NCBI RefSeq assembly: GCF_005484945.1
Contig: NZ_CP034035.1
Location: 3,906,001 to 3,970,000, forward strand
From: Brenneria rubrifaciens
GTDB taxonomy: Bacteria > Pseudomonadota > Gammaproteobacteria > Enterobacterales > Enterobacteriaceae
Length of the DNA stretch: 64,000 nucleotides
Direction of reading: 5' to 3'
Position 1 is the stretch's first letter, and each line of letters opens with the position of its first letter. Of the stretch, positions 19,338-33,227 are shown piece after piece. The notes under the pieces were generated by a model. The model had not been told where the DNA came from, ran no database searches, and was given only the letters and a program-made list of their open reading frames with translations. The position numbers were made by a program, and so were the translations under genes.

Positions 19338-19868
19338 TCAGAATGCATCTTTCGGGTTATTGCGCTTTAGAAGTTGCAGCATATCTTCCCGTTGCTCTCC
19401 GTCGTCATCGTCATCACGCAGTTCGATGCCCAACTGTTCCATCAACATATCAATACGAGCCAGCGTTTCATCAACCCATGACTGCTCTTTAGCGCTCAAC
19501 GTTTCGCCATTATCCAGACGATCCAACAAGGCGTCCAGACGGGGATCGCTCTCCAGCATAGCAAGTTCTTCCTCGGGCGGCATCGTGAGGGAGGTGAGCG
19601 TTTCTTTGACTGTTGCGACAGATTTAGATTTTGTCGCTACGGTTTCCTGCCCCCTCAATGGAATGGGTTTTTTGCTGCCAATACGAGGATCGGCGGCTCT
19701 GCGCTGTCCTTCCGTTCCGTTTGACTGTCCTTTTTCCTGAGCGCGACTACCCGCAGCATGACCACGATGTTTTTTCTGGCGCTTCCTGTCGCGTGCTTCC
19801 CGATCCAGTTCTTCACGGGATTTTCTTTTAATTTTGGGTTTGGCGGACCCTTTAACGGTATAACTCAT
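19338..19868 (-). CDS. yihI: Der GTPase-activating protein YihI
   Basis: YihI stimulates the GTPase of Der (EngA), a 50S assembly factor, and so slows ribosome maturation early in growth. The ATG at 19868 gives 176 residues; upstream in-frame codons add 26 residues unlike the family. The basic N-terminal half contains KSREELDREARDRKRQKKHR, the middle has DPRIGSKKPIPL, and the C-terminus is acidic (DDDDDGEQREDMLQLL), all as in E. coli (169 residues). It neighbours engB, another ribosome assembly GTPase gene. Confidence 0.94.
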   Translation of the reverse strand: MSYTVKGSAKPKIKRKSREELDREARDRKRQKKHRGHAAGSRAQEKGQSNGTEGQRRAADPRIGSKKPIPLRGQETVATKSKSVATVKETLTSLTMPPEEELAMLESDPRLDALLDRLDNGETLSAKEQSWVDETLARIDMLMEQLGIELRDDDDDGEQREDMLQLLKRNNPKDAF

Positions 19869-20068
19869 AATGTTGCTCTCAGGTACACAATTGATGGGAA
19901 TTGCGGCGGAATCTAGCAGAAAGCCCGGCAATAAAAAAGTGCTCACATAGACCGATAATGGTTTTCGTTATTTCAGGTCAAACGTAGTTGGGACAGATAA
20001 AACCGCCTTTATCGTCAGTTACAGGTATAATCCCCAACCAGACAGAGATCCAGAAAGAGACCATCATT

Positions 20069-20701
20069 GTGACCCAGCAATATAACTACCACATGACGCA
20101 TTTTATCATCAGCGCCCCGGATATTCGCCATCTGGCAACAGATAGCGGTATTGAAGTTGCCTTTGCTGGGCGCTCTAACGCCGGAAAATCCAGCGCACTG
20201 AATACGCTGACCAATCAAAAAAATCTGGCGCGCACCAGTAAAACACCGGGAAGAACGCAGCTCATCAACCTGTTTGAAGTTACAGAAGGCGTTCGTCTGG
20301 TAGATTTACCCGGTTACGGTTATGCCGACGTGCCGGAAGCCATGAAGCTCAAGTGGCAGCGCTCGCTGGGAGAGTATCTTCAGAAACGTAATAGTCTGAA
20401 AGGACTGGTCGTACTGATGGATATCCGCCACCCGTTGAAAGACCTCGATCAACAAATGCTACTGTGGGCGGTCGATGCACGGCTTCCGGTACTGGTTCTA
20501 CTGACCAAAGCTGACAAACTGGCATCGGGCGCGCGCAAAGCTCAACTTAACATGGTGCGTGAAGCCGTACTGCCATTCATGGGGGATATTCAGGTAGAAG
20601 CTTTTTCTTCACTGAAAAAACTGGGCGTCGACAAACTGCGCCAAAAACTTGATAACTGGTTCAGTACACTACCGCATAGCGAAGAGGAATTAAAAGAATA
20701 A
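20069..20701 (+). CDS. engB: Ribosome biogenesis GTPase EngB (YihA/YsxC)
   Basis: Essential GTPase needed for late 50S subunit assembly. G1 is [10 protein letters not shown]3 DLPGYGYA, G4 LLTKADKL. I chose the GTG at 20069 ([20 protein letters not shown]), which gives 210 residues, the E. coli length; the open frame extends another 27 codons upstream without similarity. It is divergent from yihI. The intergenic gap of 200 bp is too short and lacks repeated GGA loops for a csrC gene, which lies here in E. coli. Confidence 0.95.
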   Translation: MTQQYNYHMTHFIISAPDIRHLATDSGIEVAFAGRSNAGKSSALNTLTNQKNLARTSKTPGRTQLINLFEVTEGVRLVDLPGYGYADVPEAMKLKWQRSLGEYLQKRNSLKGLVVLMDIRHPLKDLDQQMLLWAVDARLPVLVLLTKADKLASGARKAQLNMVREAVLPFMGDIQVEAFSSLKKLGVDKLRQKLDNWFSTLPHSEEELKE

Positions 20702-20885
20702 AACCAAGTAAAAACACATAATTAGTGTGAAATATCCTCCGCACTACAACCTATATTCTTCTGACAAAAATATCACACATTGCGCGATATACCAGCTAAT
20801 CCTGAAAGCGCCCGATAAAAAAATCGTCAGGAGCGATTACCTAGCGACAGCCCGGTAGGGAAAGTCATCAGGTATGAAGACGAAT
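20702..20885. other. engB-spf convergent gap
   Basis: 184 bp between engB (plus) and the Spot 42 3' end (minus). I see no gene, only an imperfect hairpin near the Spot 42 end (CCTAGCGACAGCCCGGTAGG). Confidence 0.5.
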
Positions 20886-20992
20886 AAAAAAAACGCCCCG
20901 GTCATTTCTGACCAGGGCGGCTAAATTCAGCCAAATCCGATTACGTGAAGTAAAAGGTCTGAAAGATAGAACATCTTACCTCTGTACCCTAC
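20886..20992 (-). ncRNA. spf: Spot 42 RNA
   Basis: On the minus strand the RNA begins GTAGGGTACAGAGGTAAGAT and is nearly identical to E. coli Spot 42 through the three unpaired seed regions (TTCTATCTTTCAGACC, TTTTACTTCACG, CGGATTTGGCTG). It ends in the terminator GCCCTGGTCA-GAAA-TGACCGGGGC plus a run of T (8 in the template). Spot 42 is an Hfq-dependent regulator of central and secondary carbon metabolism, repressed by cAMP-CRP. It lies downstream of polA as in E. coli. Confidence 0.97.
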
Positions 20993-21135
20993 GTCTTTAA
21001 CTCTACCCTATTTCTTCATCGGAACAAAGTTTTTTTGTTGTTTAATTTCATGAAAATTGGCGACCAATTACACAAAGTTAAACTATGTCACACAATTCTG
21101 TCATTTAATTACAGAAATATGTGATCCACAATAAC

Positions 21136-23925
21136 CTAATGTGCTTCATCCCAGTTCATGCCGGTTCCAATATCGACCCGTAGCGGAACATTGAGTTGCA
21201 TACACCCTTCCATCAACTCTCTGATTTTACTTTTAGATTCTTCCAGAACCGAATCTTGAATCTCAAAAACCAATTCATCGTGAACCTGCATGATCATATT
21301 CACGAGCGGCTTATCCTGTTGTAACCAGTCATCAATCGCGATCATCGCTTTCTTGATAATGTCGGCTGCCGTCCCCTGCATCGGGGCGTTGATAGCCGCG
21401 CGCTCCGCCGCCTTACGAGCCATTGCGTTACGAGAACGAATGTCCGGTAAATAGAGACGGCGACCATCCAGCGTGGAAACATAGCCCAGCTCCGCAGCCT
21501 GCTGGCGGGTACGATCCATGTATTCCTGAACACCGGGGTAGCGTTCAAAATACAAGTTCATGTATTTCTGTGATTCATGGCGGGGAATGTTCAACTGGCG
21601 CGACAGCCCAAATGCACTCATTCCATATATCAGGCCGAAATTAATGGCTTTTGCGCTACGACGCTGTTCCGACGTCACCTTATCCAGCGCAACGCCGAAG
21701 ACTTCCGAAGCCGTGGCACGGTGAATATCCAGCCCATCAGAGAACGCGCTCAGTAAACCTTTATCGCCGGAAAGATGCGCCATAATGCGCAGCTCAATCT
21801 GCGAATAGTCCGCGGCAACAATGCTGTATCCCTTCGGGGCGATAAAAGCCTGGCGGATACGGCGCCCTTCTTCGTTACGCACCGGAATATTTTGCAGGTT
21901 GGGATCGCTGGATGACAGACGACCGGTCGCCGTCACCGCCTGATGATATGAAGTATGCACTCGCTTGGTTGCCGGATTAATCATCAACGGCAGTTTATCG
22001 GTGTAAGTAGACTTCAGCTTCGCCAGCCCGCGATACTCAAGGATCAGCTTCGGCAGCGGATAGTCCAACGCCAATTCAGCCAACACTTCTTCATTGGTGG
22101 AAGGCGCGCCTTTTGGCGTTTTTTTCAGGATAGGCAACTTCTGCTTTTCGTAGAAAATGCCTTGAAGTTGCTTTGTCGATGACAAATTGAACTCTTCGCC
22201 AGCCAGTTCGTAGGCCTCCGTTTCCAACCCGACCAGACGAACCGTCAATTCTTTAGAGTGCTCAGACAGAATCACGGGGTCAATCAACACCCCAGCCCGT
22301 TCCATTCTGGACAACACGGGCACCAATGGCATATCGATGGTCTGAAATACCTGGCGCAGTTCAGCCTGCTGTTGTAATTTCCCCCACAATTTCTGATGCA
22401 GATGCAATGTGACATCCGCATCTTCCGCTGCATACGGGCCAGCTTGCTCCAGCGCGATCTGATTAAATGTCAGCTGATTTTTGCCCTTGCCGGCAATCTC
22501 CTCAAACGTGATCGTTTTATGATGCAAGTACCGTTCAGCGAGGCTATCCATATCGTGACGTCCGGCAACGCTGTCCAAGACATAAGACTCGAGCATGGTA
22601 TCAAACGCGATGCCACGTAATTCGATGTCATAGCGTTTCATTACACCTTTATCAAATTTGAGGTTCTGACCGACCTTCAACCGTTTTTCGTCTTCCAACA
22701 GTGGTTTAAGCAACGCCAATACCCGATCGCGATCCGGTTGTGCTGGCGCATCCAAATAATCATGGGCCAATGGCAGGTAAGCGGCCTCACCCGGTTTTAT
22801 CGAAAACGACAGTCCAATGAGGTTGGCGGTCAGTGTATCCAACCCATCTGTTTCGGTATCAAAGGCAAAAACATCGGCATTTTTTAACCGCTCAATCCAT
22901 TCCAGCAGCGTCTTTTCATCCATGATGGTGACATAGCCATCAGCAGAAAGTACCGACACCGTTTCTGTCTCGCCGACATGTTTTTCCGCTGTTTTGACAA
23001 CCTTCGGTGCCGGTGAACGACTTTTTTTGTCTTGCAGCCAGGTGCCAGATGCAATATCGGACAGCCAACGCTTGAACTCATAACGGGAAAATAAACGGTG
23101 CAGTTCATCGATATCCGGTTCTTTGACCGTCAACTGCTCACATTTCAGGTCAAGCTCAACATCCGTTTTAATCGTGGCAAGCTGATAGGAAAGGTACGCA
23201 ACCTCTTTATTTTTTTCGAGCTTAGGGGCTATCGTTTTGGCACCACGAAATGAAAGCTTAGCGATCTTGTCCAGATTGGCATATAACGAATCCAGACCAC
23301 CGATGCCCTGTAGCAGCGCTTGTGCCGTCTTCTCACCAATACCGGGAACGCCGGGAATGTTATCGGACGAGTCTCCCATTAACGCAAGGAAATCAATAAT
23401 CAGCGCTGGTGGAACCCCGTATTTTTCACATACTTCGTGCGGGCCGAGGATAGTGTTGTTCATGGTGTTGATAAGCGTCACGTTCGGCGTGACCAACTGC
23501 GCCATGTCTTTATCACCGGTGCTAATCAGCACGGGCGTTCCGGCTTTCTCTGCCTGCAAAGCCAACGTACCAATTACGTCGTCCGCTTCCACGCCGGAAA
23601 CAGCAAGCAATGGCAACCCCATTGCCTTGACCATCTGGTGCAAAGGCTCAATCTGTTCGCGTAAATCATCCGGCATCGGGGGACGATGCGCCTTGTAGCT
23701 TTCGAATAACTCATCACGGAATGTCTTGCCTTTCGCGTCAAATACCACCGCAACATGGCTGGGGCGGTATTGCAGCAACAAACTGCGAAGCATGTTTAAC
23801 ACGCCATACATCGCACCGGTTGGCTCCCCTGCACTATTTGTTAACGGTGGGAACGCATGATAAGCACGGTACAAATAGGATGAGCCGTCTACCAGGATAA
23901 ATGGGGGTTCTGCAATCTGAGCCAT
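21136..23925 (-). CDS. polA: DNA polymerase I
   Basis: Repair and Okazaki-fragment processing polymerase. The order is 5'-3' exonuclease (about 1-290, DADDV-type acidic residues in GVEADDVIG and [10 protein letters not shown]), 3'-5' proofreading exonuclease ([11 protein letters not shown] near 352-362) and polymerase (motif [12 protein letters not shown], motif [15 protein letters not shown], motif [11 protein letters not shown]). It has 929 residues (E. coli 928), so all three activities should be intact. In E. coli yihF and yihG lie between dsbA and polA; here that gap holds no gene. Confidence 0.99.
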   Translation of the reverse strand: MAQIAEPPFILVDGSSYLYRAYHAFPPLTNSAGEPTGAMYGVLNMLRSLLLQYRPSHVAVVFDAKGKTFRDELFESYKAHRPPMPDDLREQIEPLHQMVKAMGLPLLAVSGVEADDVIGTLALQAEKAGTPVLISTGDKDMAQLVTPNVTLINTMNNTILGPHEVCEKYGVPPALIIDFLALMGDSSDNIPGVPGIGEKTAQALLQGIGGLDSLYANLDKIAKLSFRGAKTIAPKLEKNKEVAYLSYQLATIKTDVELDLKCEQLTVKEPDIDELHRLFSRYEFKRWLSDIASGTWLQDKKSRSPAPKVVKTAEKHVGETETVSVLSADGYVTIMDEKTLLEWIERLKNADVFAFDTETDGLDTLTANLIGLSFSIKPGEAAYLPLAHDYLDAPAQPDRDRVLALLKPLLEDEKRLKVGQNLKFDKGVMKRYDIELRGIAFDTMLESYVLDSVAGRHDMDSLAERYLHHKTITFEEIAGKGKNQLTFNQIALEQAGPYAAEDADVTLHLHQKLWGKLQQQAELRQVFQTIDMPLVPVLSRMERAGVLIDPVILSEHSKELTVRLVGLETEAYELAGEEFNLSSTKQLQGIFYEKQKLPILKKTPKGAPSTNEEVLAELALDYPLPKLILEYRGLAKLKSTYTDKLPLMINPATKRVHTSYHQAVTATGRLSSSDPNLQNIPVRNEEGRRIRQAFIAPKGYSIVAADYSQIELRIMAHLSGDKGLLSAFSDGLDIHRATASEVFGVALDKVTSEQRRSAKAINFGLIYGMSAFGLSRQLNIPRHESQKYMNLYFERYPGVQEYMDRTRQQAAELGYVSTLDGRRLYLPDIRSRNAMARKAAERAAINAPMQGTAADIIKKAMIAIDDWLQQDKPLVNMIMQVHDELVFEIQDSVLEESKSKIRELMEGCMQLNVPLRVDIGTGMNWDEAH

Positions 23926-24261
23926 AGCCTGTTGTAATCTTTGTCAACTGTCATAACGCTAAGCATGCCATAGCTGAAGGAAAGAGACGATCCTTAACGT
24001 AAGGTATTCATCATTTTTGCATGGGCCATCGCAAGATCCATCTGTGGATAAGTTTGTGAATAGAATTGAGAAGCTAATTATCAATAGGCCTGACAGGAAA
24101 TTTGATAATATTTATATCCATATTATTCATGTAGTTATGTAGATCTTGATTCAGATCAAGTATCAATAAACGACAATCAATTTTGTGGATATAAATTAAT
24201 TGATAAAATATTAATGAAATAAGCGGATTAGTTTGAAAGATAAAAAGGATGAGGCCCGATG
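23926..24261. promoter_or_regulatory. polA upstream region with DnaA box and FNR-like dyad
   Basis: About 340 AT-rich bases with no gene. TGTGGATAA at 24043-24051 is a perfect DnaA box (TTATCCACA on the minus strand), about 120 bp upstream of polA; DnaA boxes in the polA promoter have been described in E. coli. TTGATTCAGATCAA at 24146-24159 is a perfect match to the FNR consensus TTGAT-N4-ATCAA. Whether either is used is not shown by sequence. Confidence 0.55.
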
Positions 24262-24297
24262 AATAAAACCACGCCGATAAAATCAGCGTGGTTTATT
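24262..24297 (-). terminator. Terminator after dsbA
   Basis: On the minus strand AAATAAACCACGC, an 11-nt loop, then GCGTGGTTTTATT. The hairpin lies just beyond the dsbA stop with a T-rich tail. Confidence 0.88.
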
Positions 24298-24303
24298 TAC
24301 CAC

Positions 24304-24927
24304 TTATTTCTTGTCGATAAGGAATTTCGCAACATCAGCATACTGTTTTACGTACGCATCCATAGAGCTGGTATCCAGGCCGTCATTCTTAATCATATAT
24401 TTGCCATTAACAAACATGGCTGGAACACCGCGTAATTGTAAATCTGCCGCCGCTTTTTCCTGTTGAGCAACCAGAGATTTCACAACAAAGCTATTTAACG
24501 CACCATCAAATTCTTCCGCACTGACACCGGCGCTGATAAAAACTTTCCGAATATCGTCAGGACTTTTTACGGTCTGTGTTTTTTGAACCGCCTCAAACAT
24601 TAGTGGGCTAACTTTATCTTCTACGCCCAATGCCATGGCCACCGCCCAGGCTTGAGTCAGGTTTTTACCCAACGGACCTAAAAAGTCAACATGATAGCGA
24701 GTCATTTTTGTCCCAGCGGGCAGTGCTTTTTTTACTGCTTCCGGGATACGGTAAACCTGCGCAAATTGATAACAATGCGGGCAATAAAATGAGAAGAATT
24801 CAAGAACTTGAGGTTCCTGAGTGGCAGGTCTATCCAGTTCGACAAATTGCTTACCATTGGAAAATTCAGCCGCCGAAGCGCTAAATGACAGAACAACACC
24901 AATCAGCGCAAACCATAATTTTTTCAT
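24304..24927 (-). CDS. dsbA: Periplasmic thiol:disulfide oxidoreductase DsbA
   Basis: Main disulfide donor for exported proteins, reoxidised by DsbB. The ATG at 24927 gives [20 protein letters not shown], a signal peptide likely cut near residue 19; six upstream codons are not needed. The active site is Cys-Pro-His-Cys (residues 49-52) in [12 protein letters not shown], and the cis-Pro loop is [10 protein letters not shown]. It has 207 residues (E. coli 208). It follows srkA by 24 bp and probably shares its transcript. Confidence 0.97.
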   Translation of the reverse strand: MKKLWFALIGVVLSFSASAAEFSNGKQFVELDRPATQEPQVLEFFSFYCPHCYQFAQVYRIPEAVKKALPAGTKMTRYHVDFLGPLGKNLTQAWAVAMALGVEDKVSPLMFEAVQKTQTVKSPDDIRKVFISAGVSAEEFDGALNSFVVKSLVAQQEKAAADLQLRGVPAMFVNGKYMIKNDGLDTSSMDAYVKQYADVAKFLIDKK

Positions 24928-24951
24928 AAAATACACTCTCTCCATTTAATT

Positions 24952-25938
24952 TCAGTACATTGGCATTAGCTGCAAAGGGGGCTCCTGTAACAGCCTAACC
25001 TGTTCGGTAAATATTGATGTCTGCTTAAGCCAAAAATCAGCATCAGTCATCCAGGGGAAATTTCGAGGAAAAGCGGGATCTTCCCAACGGCGCGCAACCC
25101 AGGCCAGATAATAAACCTGTCTCATTGCACGCAAAGGTTCGATTAATGCCAACTGACTATCCTGAAATTCAGCAAACTCACTGTAGGCCTCTAACAAAAT
25201 ATCCAGTTGTACGCGTTGTTCATGCCGCTCTCCATGCAGTAACATCCATAAATCCTGTATTGCCGGGCCATTACGCGCGTCATCCAAATCCACAAATAGC
25301 GGACCGTCACGCCACAAAATATTGCCCGAATGGCAATCACCATGTAAACGTAAAGAATGCCAATCAGTACGCCAATAAACTTCAACTGTATCAATCAGCT
25401 TTTTGGTTGCCTGTAAAAAAGCATGTCGATGTGTTTTTGATATTAATGGACAACGTTCCAACAACTGGTAGGGCACATGCAAATACTCCTTCAACCCGAT
25501 TGTTGGCCGCACTGAAAAAGAAGATTTGCTGCCTGTTTGATGAATTCTACCTAAGAATCGGCCAACCCACTCCAACTGCTCTTCATTATCCATTTCATAT
25601 TGCCGTCCACCGACGCTGGGAAAAACGGCAAAATGAAACCCTTTATAAAAATGCAGAGTATGACCATTTAGCGTTAATGGGGCGACAACGGGCACTTCAT
25701 CTTCAGCGAGTTCGTGGGCAAACGCATGCTCTTCAAGGATTTGCGCTTCAGTCCATCGCTCCGGGCGGTAAAACTTCACAACGAACCGCTTCCGTTCCTC
25801 ATCTGTAAATTGGTATACCCGGTTTTCATAGCTATTTAAGGCAGTCAAACCTGAATCGACACGCAATCCGGTATCCAACAAGGCATCCATGATCAATTCA
25901 GGGAACAACGTCTGAAAATTAAAAACTGAGCTGTTCAT
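24952..25938 (-). CDS. srkA: Stress response kinase SrkA (YihE/RdoA)
   Basis: Ser/Thr protein kinase of the aminoglycoside-phosphotransferase fold, linked in E. coli to Cpx envelope stress and protection from death under stress. Catalytic loop LHGDCHSGNILW and metal-binding VDLDDARNG are present, as is the C-terminal QEPPLQLMPMY. The ATG at 25938 (MNSSVFNFQTLFPE) gives 328 residues, equal to E. coli; a GTG three codons upstream is possible. No clear ribosome binding site is visible before the ATG. It heads the srkA-dsbA pair. Confidence 0.96.
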   Translation of the reverse strand: MNSSVFNFQTLFPELIMDALLDTGLRVDSGLTALNSYENRVYQFTDEERKRFVVKFYRPERWTEAQILEEHAFAHELAEDEVPVVAPLTLNGHTLHFYKGFHFAVFPSVGGRQYEMDNEEQLEWVGRFLGRIHQTGSKSSFSVRPTIGLKEYLHVPYQLLERCPLISKTHRHAFLQATKKLIDTVEVYWRTDWHSLRLHGDCHSGNILWRDGPLFVDLDDARNGPAIQDLWMLLHGERHEQRVQLDILLEAYSEFAEFQDSQLALIEPLRAMRQVYYLAWVARRWEDPAFPRNFPWMTDADFWLKQTSIFTEQVRLLQEPPLQLMPMY

Positions 25939-26011
25939 AACAACCACTATCAGTATGTAAGTTCAATTATGTGCATTTATCAGCATCTGAAGTACGTTAT
26001 CGTTTACCGCA

Positions 26012-26281
26012 TTAATCTTTAATAACGCCACGCGCACGAAGTAATGCGGTTTTGAAATCGTCTTCATAGTCTTTTTTCAAACCAGGAATCACCTGCTCTT
26101 TATCAGAGTCACGCATTTTTAGATGGTAAATAAGGATATCATCTGTCAGCTCACTAAACTGCCCCTCAAACCCCGCCTCCTGTGCAAGTTTTTGTAAAAA
26201 TTGCACAAGATTCAAATCGGGCTCTTTTTGCCAGGCCGGGTGTAACATTTCGACCAGCTCATCAACGCGATGACATTTCAT
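26012..26281 (-). CDS. yihD: YihD, conserved DUF1040 protein
   Basis: A small acidic cytoplasmic protein of 89 residues with no known biochemical function. Nearly identical to E. coli YihD through [12 protein letters not shown] and [19 protein letters not shown]. Upstream of srkA on the same strand and divergent from mobA, the same order as in E. coli. Confidence 0.95.
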   Translation of the reverse strand: MKCHRVDELVEMLHPAWQKEPDLNLVQFLQKLAQEAGFEGQFSELTDDILIYHLKMRDSDKEQVIPGLKKDYEDDFKTALLRARGVIKD

Positions 26282-26405
26282 TTTTTTATCCTCAGGACGT
26301 TAACATTACGACAAAAATAACAGTCTTGGTTGTATGTTGAAAGAACTTGGTCTTCAGTAAAATTTTTCAGAAAATAACGTATGATTCAGGTAACAGGGGC
26401 AAAAA

Positions 26406-26984
26406 ATGATCACAGGTGTCATTCTGGCTGGCGGACAGTCAACGCGGATGGGCGGCAGAGATAAAGGACTGTTGGAGCTTCATGGTATACCGCTATACCA
26501 ACACGTTCTTGAACGTCTGAGAAATCAGGTTGACGAGATCATCATTAGTGCCAACCGCAATCAACCTGTTTATCAACAAAGCGGATGTAAGGTCGTCAGT
26601 GACATTGAGAAAGGTTTTGCCGGCCCATTGGCCGGAATCCTCACCGGAATGCAGATGGCAACATCGGAGTGGGTCATCTTTGTTCCCTGTGATGTCCCCG
26701 GACTCCCTTTGGATCTTGTCCATCGCCTATGGAAAGACAAAGAGGGAAAAAATGCGGCCTATGTTACAGACGGGCATCGAGATCATCCAACGCTATTGTT
26801 AATCAACCGGTGCTTTATAGAACCGTTAAAAAACTATCTTCGCAGCGGAGACCGTAAGCTGATGCTTTTTATCGAACAGATAGGCGCCAAAGCGGTTTCA
26901 TTCGCCGATCAACCAAACGCACTCCTCAACCTGAACTCACCGGAAGACTTATCTAACTGGCAGAGACACCATAATGGATGTTAA
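26406..26984 (+). CDS. mobA: Molybdenum cofactor guanylyltransferase MobA
   Basis: Attaches GMP to molybdopterin to make the MGD cofactor of enzymes such as nitrate and DMSO reductases. N-terminal nucleotidyltransferase signature GVILAGGQSTRMGGRDKGLL, later the metal-site FVPCDVPGLP, and LNLNSPEDL near the end. 192 residues (E. coli 194). Its last 11 bp overlap mobB. Confidence 0.97.
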   Translation: MITGVILAGGQSTRMGGRDKGLLELHGIPLYQHVLERLRNQVDEIIISANRNQPVYQQSGCKVVSDIEKGFAGPLAGILTGMQMATSEWVIFVPCDVPGLPLDLVHRLWKDKEGKNAAYVTDGHRDHPTLLLINRCFIEPLKNYLRSGDRKLMLFIEQIGAKAVSFADQPNALLNLNSPEDLSNWQRHHNGC

Positions 26985-27528
26985 TCCTCCTCCTTTGCTC
27001 GCCATTGCAGCCTATAGCGGTACGGGAAAAACAGCGCTACTAAAAGAAGTTATCCCCCTTTTGGTAAAAAATGGCGTCAGAGTTGGCTTAATCAAGCATA
27101 CACACCATCAAATGGATATTGATACTCCCGGCAAAGACAGCTACGAGTTACGCAAGGCTGGGGCAGAACAGACTATCGTTGCAAGTAACCAACGATGGGC
27201 GTTGATGACAGAAACACCGGAACAGAAAGCACCTGATTTATATGAGTTAGCCAGAAAAATGGATGCTTCTGTTCTCGATCTTGTCTTGGTTGAAGGATTC
27301 AAACATGAAAAAATCACTAAGATCGTCTTGTTTCGCCAATCTTTAGGCAGAGAACTTACTGATCTGATTGATGAACATGTGATTGCTATCGCTTCAGACA
27401 CAAAAGTAGAAACATCCATGCTTCCACAGTTAGACCTTAATCAACCTGAGGAAGTAGCCCTGTTTATCAGACAGTGGTTATTACAGACAAAACAAGGCAA
27501 CGTTCGCTTCCAGAAGCACTTCTCATAA
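26974..27528 (+). CDS. mobB: Molybdopterin-guanine dinucleotide biosynthesis adaptor MobB
   Basis: GTP-binding P-loop protein that assists MobA. Walker A is AAYSGTGKTALLK near the N-terminus; IKHTHHQMDIDTPGKDSYEL is the conserved segment after it. 184 residues, with a C-terminal tail slightly longer than in E. coli. The start overlaps mobA (ATGGATGTTAA), implying coupling. It is convergent with the rRNA operon, whose terminator is at 27542. Confidence 0.95.
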   Translation: MDVNPPPLLAIAAYSGTGKTALLKEVIPLLVKNGVRVGLIKHTHHQMDIDTPGKDSYELRKAGAEQTIVASNQRWALMTETPEQKAPDLYELARKMDASVLDLVLVEGFKHEKITKIVLFRQSLGRELTDLIDEHVIAIASDTKVETSMLPQLDLNQPEEVALFIRQWLLQTKQGNVRFQKHFS

Positions 27529-27541
27529 CCGGCCTCAACGC

Positions 27542-27569
27542 AAAAAGCCCCATGCTTTCGCATGAGGCC
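27542..27569 (-). terminator. rRNA operon terminator
   Basis: On the minus strand GCCTCATGC-GAAA-GCATGGGGC followed by TTTTT, 15 bp beyond the 5S gene. A classic rrn terminator; it also faces the mobB 3' end. Confidence 0.95.
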
Positions 27570-27583
27570 TTCTGTTTTATTTG

Positions 27584-27703
27584 ATGCCTGGCAGTTCCCT
27601 ACTCTCACATGGGGAGACCCCACACTACCATCGGCGCTACGGCGTTTCACTGCTGAGTTCGGCATGGGGTCAGGTGGGACCACCGCGCTATCGCCGCCAG
27701 GCA
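27584..27703 (-). rRNA. rrf: 5S ribosomal RNA
   Basis: 120 nt starting TGCCTGGCGGCGATAGCGCG and ending GAACTGCCAGGCAT on the minus strand; the terminal stem pairs perfectly. Last gene of the rRNA operon. Confidence 0.98.
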
Positions 27704-27812
27704 AATTCTTTTCCGTCCCGACCGTCATGCGCCTTTCCTCTCGCACAACCACCAGAACCTATCACGGAACAAGCTGACTATCTCTTCTCTCTCAAAACAC
27801 CTTCGGCGTTGT

Positions 27813-30718
<2,906 letters not shown>

Positions 30719-30851
30719 TCACAACCCGAAGGTGTCTTTGATTCTTCAAAGCCTCTTCGCGCCGTGATTATTGAGAGACTCTGATGCGACCGCCTTTTTA
30801 TCGCTAAAGACTCATGCCGCCGCATCGTTTCAATTTTCAGCTTGTTCCAGA

Positions 30852-30863
30852 TTGTTAAAGAGC
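30852..30863 (-). promoter_or_regulatory. boxA of the rrn spacer
   Basis: GCTCTTTAACAA on the minus strand, between tRNA-Ala and 23S. It is the Nus-factor antitermination element that loads the complex before the 23S gene. The 30719-30912 spacer otherwise holds only 23S processing-stem sequence. Confidence 0.85.
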
Positions 30864-30912
30864 AAAATACTTCGCAGCATACTGTCGCCAATACGCTCTG
30901 AAGTCTTTTTAA

Positions 30913-30988
30913 TGGTGGAGCTATGCGGGATCGAACCGCAGACCTCCTGCGTGCAAAGCAGGCGCTCTCCCAGCTGAGCTATAGCCCC
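30913..30988 (-). tRNA. alaT: tRNA-Ala (anticodon TGC)
   Basis: 76 nt, 5' GGGGCTATAGCTCAGCTGGG, anticodon loop TTTGCAC, TTCGATCCC T-loop and an encoded CCA end. Located in the 16S-23S spacer after tRNA-Ile. Confidence 0.98.
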
Positions 30989-31106
30989 AAATCAGTCATA
31001 CCTCTCTCCACTCGCTTAGCCGACGAAAGGTTCGTTGCGAGTAGCCCTGCTGTGCGCAAACGCACATGAGCAACGCAGCAGCGAAGATTTCAAGGATAAG
31101 TAGAGT

Positions 31107-31183
<77 letters not shown>

Positions 31184-31254
31184 ATTAAGGTATTTCTGCT
31201 CGTTATTTTCATCAGACAATCTGTGTGAGCACTTCACTCAATCCGCTCTGCTGG

Positions 31255-32796
<1,542 letters not shown>

Positions 32797-32945
32797 AAGA
32801 ATGGTTTGATTCGCTAAGTGAATAGCTTTGCTCAAAGAATCAATAACTGTTTATTCGTAATGAATTTACTGTCAGTCACTCTTCAAGACTTGGTATATCT
32901 TTGAGATACGGTCTTGTGAGTGCCCACACAGATTGTCTGATTAAA

Positions 32946-32957
32946 TTGTTAAAGAGC
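32946..32957 (-). promoter_or_regulatory. boxA of the rrn leader
   Basis: GCTCTTTAACAA on the minus strand in the leader about 150 nt before 16S, followed by the boxC-like TGTGTGGGCACTC. Binds NusB/S10 for antitermination. Confidence 0.88.
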
Positions 32958-32989
32958 GGTGCCGCATTATCCTGCGGCGCGGGCCGCAT

Positions 32990-33017
32990 AATCTACGCGG
33001 TTCCGCTGTAAAGTCAA
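32990..33017 (-). promoter_or_regulatory. rrn P2 promoter
   Basis: Minus strand TTGACT (33012-33017), 16-bp spacer, TAGATT (32990-32995), followed by a GC-rich discriminator (ATGCGGCCC). About 97 bp downstream of P1, the usual P1-P2 distance. Confidence 0.82.
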
Positions 33018-33086
33018 GCGATTGATGCCCGACTTCCTATCTTCCCGATAACCGCGTTGCCGCTGTTCCCGGGTCAGTGGAGGCGC

Positions 33087-33114
33087 ATTATAGGGACTTC
33101 ACGGCGGCTTACAA
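33087..33114 (-). promoter_or_regulatory. rrn P1 promoter
   Basis: Minus strand TTGTAA (33109-33114), 16-bp spacer, TATAAT (33087-33092), then the GCGCCTCC discriminator typical of growth-rate and ppGpp-controlled rrn P1 promoters. An AT-rich UP-element-like stretch with an A and T run lies at 33115-33155. Confidence 0.92.
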
Positions 33115-33165
33115 GCGCTAAATGCAAAAAAATGATTGAGTGCGTTTTTTTTCATCAACCGGCTG

Positions 33166-33190
33166 AAAAAGCCAGCGTTATGGGGCTTTT
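33166..33190 (-). terminator. Terminator after rbsR
   Basis: Minus strand AAAAGCC, a 10-nt loop, GGCTTTTT, about 40 bp beyond the rbsR stop and 50 bp before rrn P1. It should insulate the rRNA operon from ribose transcription. Confidence 0.8.
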
Positions 33191-33227
33191 GGGGCCGCTA
33201 ACTGCCCGAATGCCTGTGCGAATCAAG

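Noticed and set aside
19869..20068. Possible csrC RNA between yihI and engB, its place in E. coli
   Set aside because: The gap is only 200 bp and lacks the repeated GGA-bearing hairpins and terminator expected of a CsrA-binding RNA.
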